Positions 9,505 to 18,198 of a stretch of 64,000 bases of DNA are shown in pieces. The notes under the pieces were generated by a model. The model worked only from the letters and a program-made list of their open reading frames with translations, was not told the DNA's origin and ran no database searches. Position 1 is the first letter of the stretch. The number at the start of each line of letters is the position of its first letter. Position numbers and translations under genes: made by a program. Source of the stretch: Paracoccus sphaerophysae. Its GTDB lineage: Bacteria; Pseudomonadota; Alphaproteobacteria; Rhodobacterales; Rhodobacteraceae. The stretch lies in contig NZ_JRKS01000005.1 in assembly GCF_000763805.1 (NCBI RefSeq), forward strand, positions 25,023 to 89,022, read 5' to 3'.

Positions 9505-9723
9505 ATGGCCAAGGAAGAGATGCTCGAATTTCCCGGCGTCGTGAAGGAACTCCTGCCCAACGCGACGTTCAAGGTCGAGCTCGAAAACGGCCATGAGATC
9601 ATCGCGCATATGGCAGGCAAGATGCGCAAGAACCGCATCCGGGTTCTGGCCGGCGACAAGGTGCAGGTCGAGATGAACACCTATGACCTGACCAAGGGGC
9701 GGATCAATTACCGCTTCAAGTAA
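9505..9723 (+). CDS. infA: Translation initiation factor IF-1
   Basis: Essential 72-residue OB-fold protein that binds the 30S A site with IF-2 and IF-3. The sequence is canonical: [19 protein letters not shown], the [20 protein letters not shown] core and the C-terminal [13 protein letters not shown]. An AGGAGAAG box sits just upstream of the ATG at 9505. It heads a compact run with maf, the RNase and yacG. Confidence 0.98.
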   Translation: MAKEEMLEFPGVVKELLPNATFKVELENGHEIIAHMAGKMRKNRIRVLAGDKVQVEMNTYDLTKGRINYRFK

Positions 9724-9757
9724 AGACGATCGACGCGAGGACGGGCTGCAGGATGGA

Positions 9758-10345
9758 TTGCGGCTGGTGCTGGCCTCGGCCAGCCCGCGGCGGCTGGAAC
9801 TGCTGGCCCAGATCGGCGTCGTGCCCGATGCCATCCGGCCCGCCGGCATCGACGAAACCCCGCTGAGGGCCGAGGATGCCCGCGCCTATGTGGCCCGCGT
9901 CGCGGCCGAAAAGGCCGCCGCCGTCGCCGCGAATGAGCCCGGCGTCGTGCTGGCCGCCGACACCACGGTCGTCGCTGGCCGCCGCATCCTCGGCAAGCCC
10001 GCCGACGCGGCCGAGGCAGAGGCCTTCCTGCGCCTGCTGTCGGGCCGCCGCCACCACGTGCTGACCGCCGTGACGGTCATCGCCCGCGGCGCGGCGCGGC
10101 ACCGGCTGGTCGACACCACGGTCCGCTTTCGCCAGCTGACCGCCGCCGACATCGCCGCCTATGTCGCCAGCGGGGACTGGCGCGGCAAGGCCGGCGGCTA
10201 CGGCATCCAGGGCCCCGCCGGCGCCTTTGTGCCGTGGATGCAGGGGTCGTTCACCGCCGTCGTCGGGCTGCCGCTGGCCGAAACGGCGACGCTGCTGGCC
10301 GCCGCGGGCATCCGCGCGGGCTATAACTGCAAGGAGAAGGCATGA
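9758..10345 (+). CDS. maf: Maf-family nucleoside triphosphate pyrophosphatase
   Basis: House-cleaning pyrophosphatase that hydrolyses non-canonical or methylated nucleotides (dTTP/UTP or m7GTP type); cytosolic. The 195 residues contain the hallmark N-terminal [12 protein letters not shown], the ADTTVV motif near residue 68 and [11 protein letters not shown] near residue 145. No ATG fits the frame: the nearest ATG (9753) is out of frame, and the TTG at 9758 gives exactly the family N-terminus, so a rare TTG start is inferred. The stop overlaps the RNase gene start by four bases (ATGA). Confidence 0.92.
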   Translation: MRLVLASASPRRLELLAQIGVVPDAIRPAGIDETPLRAEDARAYVARVAAEKAAAVAANEPGVVLAADTTVVAGRRILGKPADAAEAEAFLRLLSGRRHHVLTAVTVIARGAARHRLVDTTVRFRQLTAADIAAYVASGDWRGKAGGYGIQGPAGAFVPWMQGSFTAVVGLPLAETATLLAAAGIRAGYNCKEKA

Positions 10346-11409
10346 AGGGACGCCAGGTCGTTCTGGGCCGCCACTGGGGCGCCGAGGCCGCCGCGCTGAT
10401 GGTCGATGGCCGGGTCGAGGACCTGCTGTTCGACCTGTCGCCGCTGACCCCGCTGCCGCCGGGCGCGATCTGCCGCGCGGTGGTGGACCGGCTGGTCAAG
10501 GGGCAGGGCGGCGTCTTCGTGCGCCTGCCCGAAGGCGAGCGCGGCTTTCTGCGCGACGCCCGCGGCCTGTCCGAGGGCCAGACGCTGATCGTGCAGGTCG
10601 CGGGCGCGGCCGAGGACGGAAAGGCGATCCCGGTGACCCAGCGGGTGCTGTTCCGCGGCCGCGCCGCGCTGGTCACGCCGGGGGCGCCGGGGGTGAACGT
10701 CTCGCGCCGGATCCGCGACGAGGGCGACCGTGCCCGCCTGACCGCCTTGGGCGAGACCGCGCTGCGGCAGGCAAAGGCGCCCGAGACGATGGGCCTGGTG
10801 ATCCGCAGCGCCGCCGCGCTGCTGGACGCGGACGAGGTCGCCGGCGAGACCCGCCAGCTGGCCGAGCTGGCGGTCGAGGTGATGGCAGACACGACCGGCC
10901 GGCCCGAGTTGCTGGTCGACGCCGATCTGCCCTGGCACGGCGCCTGGATCGACTGGGCCGACCCGGCCCCGGATTCGATCGAGGAGGGCGACGACAGCTT
11001 CGACGCGCACGGTGTTTCGGCGGCGATCGACACGCTGCTGGATGACGAGCTGGACCTGCCCGGCGGCGGCTTCGCGGTGATCGAATCGACCCGCGCGCTG
11101 ATCGCCGTCGATGTGAATACCGGCCGCGACACGACTCCGGCCGCGGCGCTCAAGGTCAACATCGCGCTGGCGCGCGAGCTGCCGCGGCAGCTGCGCCTGC
11201 GCGGGCTGGGCGGGCAGATCGTGATCGACTTCGCCCCCAGTGCGAAGCGCGACCGCGGCACGATCGAGCAAGTGCTGCGCGCCGCCTTCAAGGCCGAGGG
11301 CACCGAGACGACGCTGATCGGATGGACCGCGATGGGCCTGTTCGAACTGAACCGCAAGCGCGACCGCGTGCCCCTGGCCGCCATCGCCGCCGCCGGAGAG
11401 CTGCCGTGA
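10342..11409 (+). CDS. Ribonuclease E/G family protein, short form
   Basis: Endoribonuclease of the RNase E/G family, involved in rRNA processing and RNA turnover. At 355 residues it is clearly shorter than the roughly 480-residue catalytic core of E. coli RNase G. Present are the S1-like N-terminal part ([21 protein letters not shown]), and the metal-binding DNase I-like block [12 protein letters not shown] and [10 protein letters not shown] with their conserved Asp residues. The Zn-link cysteines and C-terminal small domain are absent. Short versions fused tightly to maf and yacG recur in alphaproteobacteria. It overlaps maf by four bases and yacG by four (GTGA), so the three are translationally coupled. 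Confidence 0.88.
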   Translation: MKGRQVVLGRHWGAEAAALMVDGRVEDLLFDLSPLTPLPPGAICRAVVDRLVKGQGGVFVRLPEGERGFLRDARGLSEGQTLIVQVAGAAEDGKAIPVTQRVLFRGRAALVTPGAPGVNVSRRIRDEGDRARLTALGETALRQAKAPETMGLVIRSAAALLDADEVAGETRQLAELAVEVMADTTGRPELLVDADLPWHGAWIDWADPAPDSIEEGDDSFDAHGVSAAIDTLLDDELDLPGGGFAVIESTRALIAVDVNTGRDTTPAAALKVNIALARELPRQLRLRGLGGQIVIDFAPSAKRDRGTIEQVLRAAFKAEGTETTLIGWTAMGLFELNRKRDRVPLAAIAAAGELP

Positions 11410-11576
11410 GCTGCCCGATCTGCCAGGACCCGCCCGATCCGAAATACCGCCCGTTCTGTTCGCGGCGCTGCGCCGACGTCGACCTGGCCCACTGGCTGCG
11501 CGGCGACTACGCGATCCCCGGCGAGCCGGCTGCAGGTGCTTCGCTCCCGACCGACCGGGATGGCGACGAGGACTGA
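11406..11576 (+). CDS. yacG: DNA gyrase inhibitor YacG (zinc protein)
   Basis: Small 56-residue zinc-binding protein; E. coli YacG binds GyrB and inhibits gyrase. The four Cys ligands are visible as CPIC near residue 3 and FCSRRC near residue 18, followed by ADVDLAHWLRGDYAIPGEP, the conserved helical tail. The GTG start at 11406 overlaps the RNase stop. It is the last gene before the tRNA-Phe integration site. Confidence 0.93.
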   Translation: MSCPICQDPPDPKYRPFCSRRCADVDLAHWLRGDYAIPGEPAAGASLPTDRDGDED

Positions 11577-11626
11577 CGTTTTGGCTCTGGACAGCCCCGC
11601 GGCGGTTGTCTAGGAACGCTCCACCC

Positions 11627-11644
11627 GCGGGCCTTTTGGCCCGC
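11627..11644 (+). terminator. Hairpin between yacG and tRNA-Phe
   Basis: GCGGGCC (11627-11633), a TTTT loop and GGCCCGC (11638-11644) form a perfect 7-bp hairpin six bases ahead of the tRNA. It may end the yacG operon or lie in the tRNA leader. A weak TGGACA (11588) and TCTAGG (11609) pair upstream could be the tRNA promoter. Confidence 0.4.
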
Positions 11645-11649
11645 CGCGT

Positions 11650-11725
11650 GCCCGGATAGCTCAGTTGGTAGAGCAGCGGATTGAAAATCCGCGTGTCGGC
11701 GGTTCAAATCCGTCTCCGGGCACCA
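11650..11725 (+). tRNA. tRNA-Phe (GAA)
   Basis: Full cloverleaf of 76 bases with encoded CCA. The acceptor arm GCCCGGA pairs with TCCGGGC, the D arm reads GCTCAGTTGGTAGAGC, the anticodon stem GGATT/AATCC encloses anticodon GAA, and the T arm has GGTTCAAATCC. Its 3' half serves as an integration site, because copies of it lie at 28152 and 34704. The gene is intact, so the inserted element regenerated it. Confidence 0.97.
11673..11725 (+). repeat. Attachment site copy 1 (inside tRNA-Phe)
   Basis: The 53-base stretch from GCAGCGGATTG to CACCA, covering the anticodon and T arms of tRNA-Phe, recurs at 28152-28204 with two mismatches and, from GGATTG on, at 34704-34751 with two other mismatches. 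With a tyrosine integrase next to it, this is an att site. Confidence 0.9.
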
Positions 11726-11770
11726 AAAATCAAGCACTTAGCAGGGTGTCCGGCGACGCGGTTTCGATGT

Positions 11771-11793
11771 TTCCCACTGCGCTTCCCACTTTC
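11771..11793 (+). repeat. Repeated TTCCCACT motifs near att copy 1
   Basis: TTCCCACT occurs at 11771-11778 and 11783-11790, and the 11-base form TTCCCACTTTC (11783-11793) recurs exactly at 28077-28087 near the other end of the island. Short repeats placed like this inside both ends are what arm-type integrase-binding sites look like. Confidence 0.45.
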
Positions 11794-11825
11794 ACGTTGC
11801 GTCGCCAGTTTGTTCCGTTGGGCAG

Positions 11826-12455
11826 TCATGGATTTCCGTCGCGCCTTTCGCGCGCCCGTTGCTCCAGCTTTGCGATGGCAAGCAGTGTCGGCTTGATTTC
11901 CGCCGGGGCTTGGTCATATGCAATCCCGTGCCGCCCGGACAGTCTCGGCAGCACCGAGCGCGGCAGCACTTCCCAGTTCGACGGGTCACAGTTTGTGCGA
12001 TCCCCGTCGAGGCACTTCAGAACACAGTCCTTTGGGATCGGCCCATGAGTCTGTTCCCACAGCCAGACCTGCTTCATCTTGTAGCGGGATTTATGTCCGG
12101 TGTGCGGGTTGCGTTCTGGAACCTTCATCTCGACGTATCCATCCTGCGTCATGCGCTCGGTCCACATGGGGGTAACATTTGCCGGGACAGCGCCTTTCTT
12201 GAATCGGGTGGCGCGTGATGCTGGGTGGTCGTGGGGCATCCCCTTGTTGTGCGGGACCAAGCCCCGCTCGAAGCATCCCGTGCGCCCAGTCATCCAGCCT
12301 TTTCGTTTGCACAAGCCCTTGAACGCCGTGAAGGTCACGTCCTTCCGTTCCCAGAAGGCGCAGAACAAGGCATAGAGTTCGGCGCGCGGCATTTCCTTGC
12401 GCGCCTCGATCCATGCCAGTTCCTGTGGCATGTAATAGATCGGCCGTCCCTTCAT
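11826..12455 (-). CDS. HNH-like endonuclease domain protein of the prophage
   Basis: Phage-type protein of 209 residues. The N-terminal part (ELAWIEARKEMPRAELYALF, FKGLCKRKGWMTGRTGCF) resembles the DNA-recognition module of phage HNH proteins. The C-terminal part has the beta-beta-alpha core VLKCLDGDRTNCDPSNWEVLP, in which the usual first His of the HNH is replaced. It may therefore be a weak or non-catalytic variant, common in the 'HNH endonuclease signature motif' group of Rhodobacterales prophages. The start overlaps the preceding gene by four bases. It ends 100 bases from the tRNA-Phe att site. Confidence 0.75.
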   Translation of the reverse strand: MKGRPIYYMPQELAWIEARKEMPRAELYALFCAFWERKDVTFTAFKGLCKRKGWMTGRTGCFERGLVPHNKGMPHDHPASRATRFKKGAVPANVTPMWTERMTQDGYVEMKVPERNPHTGHKSRYKMKQVWLWEQTHGPIPKDCVLKCLDGDRTNCDPSNWEVLPRSVLPRLSGRHGIAYDQAPAEIKPTLLAIAKLEQRARERRDGNP

Positions 12456-12691
12456 TCTCCGCGCCCGTTGATTTGCGGCAGGAACGGCCTGACCGCCTCC
12501 CCGTGGTCGACATACATCCGCGCAACCTGAACACGCGCGGCAATCCCCTTGGTGATCTGATCTGCAACGCCGGTCATGGCGGCAGCCCGCTTGACCTCCT
12601 GCTCGATTTGGTCAGGCGTCAACGTCTCGTCGTTCAACCGTTCAAGCTGCATGAACAGGTGGTCGTTCAGGTCTTGCAGTTTGTTCCTCAT
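12452..12691 (-). CDS. Small prophage protein of unknown function
   Basis: Product of 79 residues lying between integrase and HNH gene on the same strand; the stop overlaps the HNH start. It is helical with probable coiled-coil character (LQDLNDHLFMQLERLNDETL, then DQIEQEVKRAAAMTGVADQIT). It might act in DNA binding or as a recombination accessory factor, but no family is recognised. The gene arrangement, overlap and codon use support it being real. Confidence 0.7.
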   Translation of the reverse strand: MRNKLQDLNDHLFMQLERLNDETLTPDQIEQEVKRAAAMTGVADQITKGIAARVQVARMYVDHGEAVRPFLPQINGRGE

Positions 12692-12700
12692 CTTAATCTC

Positions 12701-13747
12701 CTATCCGTTCCGCTTCCCCTGGCCGGCCTTGGCGCGCACCTTCTGTCGCGCCGCCCCGGCGTATTTCCGCAGCATCGCGCTGGTCTTGTGCCCAGTCACC
12801 GCTGCAATCTCGTCGTCTGACGCCCCGGCCTCGGCCATCTCGACGGCGACAGTGTAGCGCCACCCGTGGACCGTCAGCCGCTCCATCAGCAGCGCGTCCG
12901 ATTCGCGCCGCGCCTCGCGCAGCGCGCCAGCCGCAGCAGCCCGCGCCGCCCGGAACCGCTTGGCGAACCCGGAATAGCCCAGGGGCCCGCCGTCATCGGC
13001 GCTCACGATGGTCGTCCCGCGGCGGTCCAGGCCAGCAATGTAGTCGGCCAGCTCGCGCGTCGGCGGGATCAGCAGCGCCGTCGCGGTCTTGCTCTGAACG
13101 ATCTCGAACCCGTCCGGCCCGAGCTGGTCCCAGCGCATCGCTAGCGTGTCTCCGATCCGCTGCGACACCCCAACGGCCAGCTCGAACCCGGTGCGCTCAG
13201 GCGATCCATACGCCGCAGCGGCGCGATAGGCGTCCTGCGCCCAGCGTGGCCACGGCCCGTGTAGATCGACCTCATGCTTGCCTCGCGGCAGCGGCTTCAC
13301 GCCCCGCGCCGGGTTGTGCGTCATCCATCCGATCCTGATCGCGTGGGCGAACAGCAGTTTCAGCACCTGGACGATATAGTCCGCGAACCGGCGCCGGTGC
13401 GCGTTGGCGTCCCGCGCCCGGATCACGGTCGGCTGGTCCATGCGTGCTGGCTCAAGGCCGGGCATCGTGTCCAGCACCCATTCCATGACCTTGTCATAGT
13501 CGGCTCTGGTTCGAGGTGCGAGCGCGGCAAACTCAGGGCTGCGGCGATAGTCAGCGATTAGCGCGCGCCATGTCCTGCCAGCCTCGCGCGGGGCCGATCC
13601 GCCGCGGCGCGCCGCCTCATATCTGGCCAAGAAATCCGGCGCGGTCGGGTCGGGCAGCGCGACGTAAGACCCTGCCCGGCGAAAATACCAGTAGACCTTG
13701 CCGCGGCTGGTCTTGCGCGTGAGATATGGCAGGTCGGTCAGCTTCAT
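12701..13747 (-). CDS. int: Phage tyrosine integrase
   Basis: Site-specific recombinase of 348 residues that would integrate the element at tRNA-Phe. The N-terminal region (KLTDLPYLTRKTSRGKVYWYF) is an arm-binding-like domain, and RTRADYDKVMEWVLD begins the SAM-like core-binding domain. The catalytic domain has the first Arg in SQRIGDTLAMRW (near residue 196), Lys in QSKTATALLIPP, HGWR near residue 293, His in GHKTSAML and the nucleophile Tyr in LRKYAG near residue 328. All five catalytic positions are visible, so it is probably active. It points toward the tRNA, with two small genes in between. The start MKLTDLPY at 13747 is preferred to a longer unsupported extension. Confidence 0.95.
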   Translation of the reverse strand: MKLTDLPYLTRKTSRGKVYWYFRRAGSYVALPDPTAPDFLARYEAARRGGSAPREAGRTWRALIADYRRSPEFAALAPRTRADYDKVMEWVLDTMPGLEPARMDQPTVIRARDANAHRRRFADYIVQVLKLLFAHAIRIGWMTHNPARGVKPLPRGKHEVDLHGPWPRWAQDAYRAAAAYGSPERTGFELAVGVSQRIGDTLAMRWDQLGPDGFEIVQSKTATALLIPPTRELADYIAGLDRRGTTIVSADDGGPLGYSGFAKRFRAARAAAAGALREARRESDALLMERLTVHGWRYTVAVEMAEAGASDDEIAAVTGHKTSAMLRKYAGAARQKVRAKAGQGKRNG

Positions 13748-13821
13748 CGGCTGAAGTCCACCAGTGAATAATCCCCGTCGCCGCTGCCCGTCCGTGGCGC
13801 GCTCGGCTGTGCGACTGCACG

Positions 13822-14181
13822 ATGTGGGTGGCAGATTGGGTACTGTCGCAGTCGGGGGTCGACCCTGCTGCGGCGCTGCGCGGCAGCTACGCGAACGAGG
13901 ACGAGGCAAAGGCGCTGATAGCTGGCGGCCTGGTCGCCGTCGTGGACGCGCAGGCGGTGCTGGACCGGACGGATGCCCCGCGGCCTGGGGACGTGGGGAT
14001 CATCACGGTCAGCGGCAACGAGGTCGCGGCGATCCTGTCCGACAACGGATGGGCCTTTCGTCAATTCGACGGGATCGGCGTGATCCGCACCGACCCGGCG
14101 GCGGCATGGGCCTTGCCCGTCCAGGTTCAGCCCCGGATGGACGATGCGCCTGAGCATGTCCCGGCGCCGGTAGAGGACTGA
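13822..14181 (+). CDS. DUF6950-type phage tail protein, 5'-truncated
   Basis: In related prophages a protein of about 130-140 residues with this C-terminal pattern sits directly before the J-like tail-tip gene, where other phages carry an NlpC/P60-like factor. This gene keeps ADWVLSQSGVDPAAALRGSYANEDEAKALI and a C-terminal half with GWAFRQFDGIGVIRTDP. Its frame is open only back to a TGA at 13765, and the residues before the ATG (ARLCDCTMWVADWV) still look like the family's D-C-x-x-W/F-A-A-D-W segment. The true N-terminus therefore appears cut off within 75 bases of the integrase start. Likely a remnant; function unknown. Confidence 0.65.
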   Translation: MWVADWVLSQSGVDPAAALRGSYANEDEAKALIAGGLVAVVDAQAVLDRTDAPRPGDVGIITVSGNEVAAILSDNGWAFRQFDGIGVIRTDPAAAWALPVQVQPRMDDAPEHVPAPVED

Positions 14182-14185
14182 CCTC

Positions 14186-16222
14186 ATGGCTGTCGTAGGT
14201 GCATGGGTGGCAACCGCGATCGGCGCGACGGGCGCGGCGGCGGCGCTGGTTTCGGCCGGCGTCCAGATGGCGATCAGCTATGCCATCCAGAAGGTCACGC
14301 AGCCCAAGGGGCCGCGGCCACAGGACGTGCAGACCGAGATCAAGGCCAGCAACGCGCAGCGCCTGCGCCACCTGGGCAAGGTCAAGGTGTCCGGGGCAAC
14401 GATGTTCTGGGACTGGCAGAGGGTTGGCGGCCAGCGCACGCTGTTCAAGCTGCTGGCCGTTGGCCAGGGGGGCATCACCGCAATCGATCAGTTCTGGCTG
14501 AACGACAAGCCGGTCGTTCTGGCCGCCGACGGGGTGACAGTGACCAACGCGCCATATCAGGGCGGCAAGGTCCGGCTGCGGTGGCTGAAGGGCCGCGATG
14601 ACGAGCCGTTCGGCGGGAATTACCCGACGCTGCGGGCGGCCTTTTCAGAGTGGACGGTTGACCACAAGCTGGGGTGGATCGGGACGATCCTGGGGGAGTT
14701 CGACGCCGTGAAGGCCGAGGACATCCAGGACACCTACCCCGGCGGCGATCCCGCGATCAGCGCGGTCATCCTTGGCGACAAGTGCCACAACCCGAACGGC
14801 TTGCCCGCGGGGTGGTCGCAGAACTGCGCCGTGCAGGCGCGGGACGTGCTGACGCATCCGGTCTATGGCTGCATGACTGGTGACGATCTGGACACGGCCA
14901 GCTGGCAGCAGGCCATCGCCGATTGCGACGACGAGCTGCCGAAGAAAGGCGGCGGCACGATCAGGCGATATTGGGGCGGCGGCAGCTATGCCTTGAACGC
15001 CCCAATGAAGGACGTCGTGCAGCCGATCCTGGATGCCTGCGGCGGCCAGCTGTTCCTGACCGCGCAAGGCAAGCTGGGGCTGCGTGTGGCGAAGTGGCGT
15101 GCCCCCGTGCATCGGATCACGGCCGACAAGATTACCCGGCTGTCGATCCGGCGCGGCACCGGCAACATGGAGCGGATAACCACGCTGCAGCCCAAATACA
15201 CGTCGCCCGAACTGGACTACCAGACGACCGATGCCGACACGTGGGACGACCCGGCCGCGCTGGCCGCGGTTGGTGAGACGGCGCCGAAGGAACTTGACCT
15301 GCCGTGGGTGCAGCACCACGGGCAGGCAAGGCGACTGGCGAAGATCAAGATCGCCAAGCTGAACCCGCGCTGGACCGCGACCTTGCGGCTGCGCTGGTGG
15401 GGCCTGCTGCTGATGGAAGAGGAAGCGGTCTGGCTGGACCTGCCGCATCTGAATATCGTCAACGAGCCGTTCTGGATCGACAGCTGGGGCTTCGACAGCG
15501 AGGCCGAGGACGGGCCGGTCGTCGTCAGCCTAGTCCATGCCTCGCAGGCAAGTCTGACCTGGACGGCAGCCGAGGAAGGCGAGCCCCCTGCCGCGCCCGC
15601 GGCGGTTGGGAATGGCTATACCCCGTCGCCGCTGTCCATTTCTGACGTGACGGTAGTGACCGATGATGGGCCGCCCTTCATCCGGCTGCGCGTCACGGGG
15701 TTCGATGCCCTGCAGGGCGGCGCAGGCATTTACCGCCCGCAGGGTTCGACGATCTGGACGGCCATGACGGAGGAGCGGGTCTTCAACGTTAGCGGGGCGA
15801 AGTGGTTCCGCACAGGGCCGCTGGAAGATCGCCGGCAATACGATCTGCAGGTCAGGACGACCGGCGGGCTGTTCGCCGAGAAGGTCGGGGGCATGGCGGA
15901 GGTGACGGGGGTTGAGGTGTTTTCCAACACCACGCCGCCAAGCAACCCGGTCCTGGTCAGCCAAAGCGGTTCGGCCGGAGGTGCCCTGTTGGTGACGTTC
16001 CGACCTGATGTCGGCTTGAACTACCATCGCACCGGACTATACCGGGCAGAACCTGGCGCGACATTTGCCGAGGCATCAGTCGTCAAGTGGGATTATTCCA
16101 CCGCTGCCGAGGTCACGGTTACGGCATCCGTCCCGGCTTCTGGCGCAAGGTTCTGGCTCCGGTCGGAGAACGAAAGCGGCGTGCAGAGCGCGGGCAGCGT
16201 GCTCGTCGGCGAATACGTTTAA
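14186..16222 (+). CDS. Phage host-specificity (J-like) tail-tip protein
   Basis: Central tail-tip protein of 678 residues that would form the baseplate hub and carry fibre domains. The N-terminus has a hydrophobic GATGAAAALVSAGVQMAISY segment seen in this family. The middle contains WLNDKPVVLAADGVTV, a 'NPNGLPAGWSQNCAVQARDVLTHPVYGC' type region and NAPMKDVVQPILDACGG, typical of J-like tail proteins. From about residue 490 two fibronectin-like domains follow (PLSISDVTVVTDDGPPFIRLRV; PSNPVLVSQSGSAGG). It starts four bases after the preceding stop. As the only core tail component left, it anchors the interpretation of the island as a phage distal-tail module. Confidence 0.88.
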   Translation: MAVVGAWVATAIGATGAAAALVSAGVQMAISYAIQKVTQPKGPRPQDVQTEIKASNAQRLRHLGKVKVSGATMFWDWQRVGGQRTLFKLLAVGQGGITAIDQFWLNDKPVVLAADGVTVTNAPYQGGKVRLRWLKGRDDEPFGGNYPTLRAAFSEWTVDHKLGWIGTILGEFDAVKAEDIQDTYPGGDPAISAVILGDKCHNPNGLPAGWSQNCAVQARDVLTHPVYGCMTGDDLDTASWQQAIADCDDELPKKGGGTIRRYWGGGSYALNAPMKDVVQPILDACGGQLFLTAQGKLGLRVAKWRAPVHRITADKITRLSIRRGTGNMERITTLQPKYTSPELDYQTTDADTWDDPAALAAVGETAPKELDLPWVQHHGQARRLAKIKIAKLNPRWTATLRLRWWGLLLMEEEAVWLDLPHLNIVNEPFWIDSWGFDSEAEDGPVVVSLVHASQASLTWTAAEEGEPPAAPAAVGNGYTPSPLSISDVTVVTDDGPPFIRLRVTGFDALQGGAGIYRPQGSTIWTAMTEERVFNVSGAKWFRTGPLEDRRQYDLQVRTTGGLFAEKVGGMAEVTGVEVFSNTTPPSNPVLVSQSGSAGGALLVTFRPDVGLNYHRTGLYRAEPGATFAEASVVKWDYSTAAEVTVTASVPASGARFWLRSENESGVQSAGSVLVGEYV

Positions 16223-16237
16223 CATCAAGAGGGCGAC

Positions 16238-18112
16238 ATGGCGTTGCAGTTCAACCCGCTTCTGACGGCGGTATTTCAAAATGGCGTTCCGGTCAGCAAG
16301 AACGAGGTCTCGCAACTGTTCGGTCAGGTGCGCGACTGGCTTGAGACTGCCCTCTACAGAAACACACGGGTATACGCCTCTCGCGACGATGCGGTCACAG
16401 CAATTGTCAACGAGCCACCCGCCCCCGCCGTGGTCAGGGTCATCACCATAGAGAATGACGCTTTGGTCGTCAGAGGGCGAAATCATCCTTCCCCTGATCC
16501 CCTATTCAGCACCGGCGACCCTTGGGGAGAATTACTCCGTCTCGACAAGTCTGATTTGAGCCAACCGCAGCGCTTGGCGACCTTTTACTTCAACCGGGCT
16601 GATGCGGTTGCGGGGCTGCCGGCGGTACCTGCTGATGTGTACAGGGTGCTGTCGATCGAAGGGGGCGTTCTGACCATCCGCGCCCGCGAGTTGACGACGG
16701 ATGATCCTCTGTTTTCCACCGGGGCACGATGGGGTGTACAGCAACGCATTAATGTCGCCGCGTTATCGACAGCCATAGCCGCCGAGGCGCAGGCGCGCCA
16801 ATCGGCACTTCAAGATGAGGAGTCCGCTCGAAGTGCCGCGATAGCAGAAGCATCCGACCTGCTGCGGGCCGCTGACGCCGAATTGTCCCTGCGCATCGAT
16901 GCTCTGTCAATTTCGGCATCCTTGGGGCTTTATGTTGCATCCTCCGTTCAAGATGGCCTCGATAACACTGAGGATGGCGATGTCTTCTTGCTGATTGACG
17001 CTGGGTCTGCCGCGTTCACCCGCAACCTGAGTGGACAGGCGGTGGAACTGTACCGCTTTGTCAGCGGGCGCGCCATTGATCTACGCCCGCTTCCTTTCGC
17101 AACGCGCGTCGATGCAGAAGGAGCGAGCATTCCGGTCGAGGTTGGTCAGATTGTCGTAGGCGGTCTGGAGTATCGCCGCGACCCAGAGGGCATGGCGCTG
17201 CAAACACAGGATGGCGCCAGATGGTCGCCCCGGGGAACCCCTACGACCGCACATTTCGCGACTGTTCAAGAGGCAATTGATTGGGTCGGCGGGCGAGGAG
17301 GAGACCTCTTAGTTCCCCCTGGTATAACGTCATCGCCAGCGCTCAATCTAACGAAGCTCGGGGCGGGGGGCCGGCGTGTCATTCTTAGGGGTGTGAGTGA
17401 GGAGTCCTGCCTCATGATTACCCCTGGCACTGACGGCAACCTGATCTACGCCGGATCATCTACTGTGTCAGGAGGGGCATTGGGTTGGACGTTTCGTGAC
17501 ATGACGATCGAGTGCGGCGTGGGGGCGGCAGGAACCACAGGCGTCTTCCTCGAGCGAGCCAATACGGCTGAGTTCAAGAACGTCCGCTTCGTCGGTGTGG
17601 CTGATGCAATTGCAGCTGCGAATACCTTCAGTGTTCTGGTCGAAAGCTGTTGGGGTCTAAATCTTGAGGGAGATTTTTTCCGGGCCGATACGCAGATCTA
17701 TCATCTAAAAATGCGAGACAACAAAGTCTTCGGGATTGGTGGCTATCTGGCTCAGTTCAAGTCCACCGTGCCAAGTCGAAACGTCGTCATCGAAGGAAAT
17801 GACACAGAGGTCTGTGGCGGAGCTGTAAAGTCGGCGGGCAAGATTTCGGCATTCCGCTATGTCGGGAACTACCTAGAGCAGGCTTCCGGTCAAATCTTCG
17901 ACTTCGCTCAGCGGGTTCGCGGCAGCATTGTTGCCAACGACCTGCAGCTTTCGGTGCCGAACCACATCGAAAACTTCAGCGGGCGGATTGACGAAAACAC
18001 GCTCTACGAACAGGTCATCTCCTACGCCGACACTTGTGAAATCCGGTCATCCGAGGACAACGAAGTCGGACCCGGGTCAAGCATCCCGCGCGTACCATCC
18101 GCTGCGGTCTAA
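16238..18112 (+). CDS. Phage tail spike/fibre with C-terminal beta-helix
   Basis: Tail fibre or spike of 624 residues. Residues 1-20 look like a capsid/tail-attachment segment. About residues 170-215 are a coiled-coil stretch rich in Ala, Glu and Gln. From about residue 335 a right-handed beta-helix of the pectate-lyase type begins (ATVQEAIDWVGGRGGDLLVP, then many short N-V-x-I-E-G-N turns such as VVIEGNDTEVCGGAV). Such spikes recognise and often cleave surface polysaccharide. Base use is more AT-rich than in flanking genes, as is common for exchanged receptor-binding genes. It is followed by an SGNH-like gene of similar composition, which suggests they were acquired together. Confidence 0.82.
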   Translation: MALQFNPLLTAVFQNGVPVSKNEVSQLFGQVRDWLETALYRNTRVYASRDDAVTAIVNEPPAPAVVRVITIENDALVVRGRNHPSPDPLFSTGDPWGELLRLDKSDLSQPQRLATFYFNRADAVAGLPAVPADVYRVLSIEGGVLTIRARELTTDDPLFSTGARWGVQQRINVAALSTAIAAEAQARQSALQDEESARSAAIAEASDLLRAADAELSLRIDALSISASLGLYVASSVQDGLDNTEDGDVFLLIDAGSAAFTRNLSGQAVELYRFVSGRAIDLRPLPFATRVDAEGASIPVEVGQIVVGGLEYRRDPEGMALQTQDGARWSPRGTPTTAHFATVQEAIDWVGGRGGDLLVPPGITSSPALNLTKLGAGGRRVILRGVSEESCLMITPGTDGNLIYAGSSTVSGGALGWTFRDMTIECGVGAAGTTGVFLERANTAEFKNVRFVGVADAIAAANTFSVLVESCWGLNLEGDFFRADTQIYHLKMRDNKVFGIGGYLAQFKSTVPSRNVVIEGNDTEVCGGAVKSAGKISAFRYVGNYLEQASGQIFDFAQRVRGSIVANDLQLSVPNHIENFSGRIDENTLYEQVISYADTCEIRSSEDNEVGPGSSIPRVPSAAV

Positions 18113-18198
18113 AGGGACGGTCCCGTCAGTCGGCCGCCGCCCTCGTGTTGACCACCTCCGCTGCGCTAGCCATAACGCGCTGAAGATGGAGGTACTCA

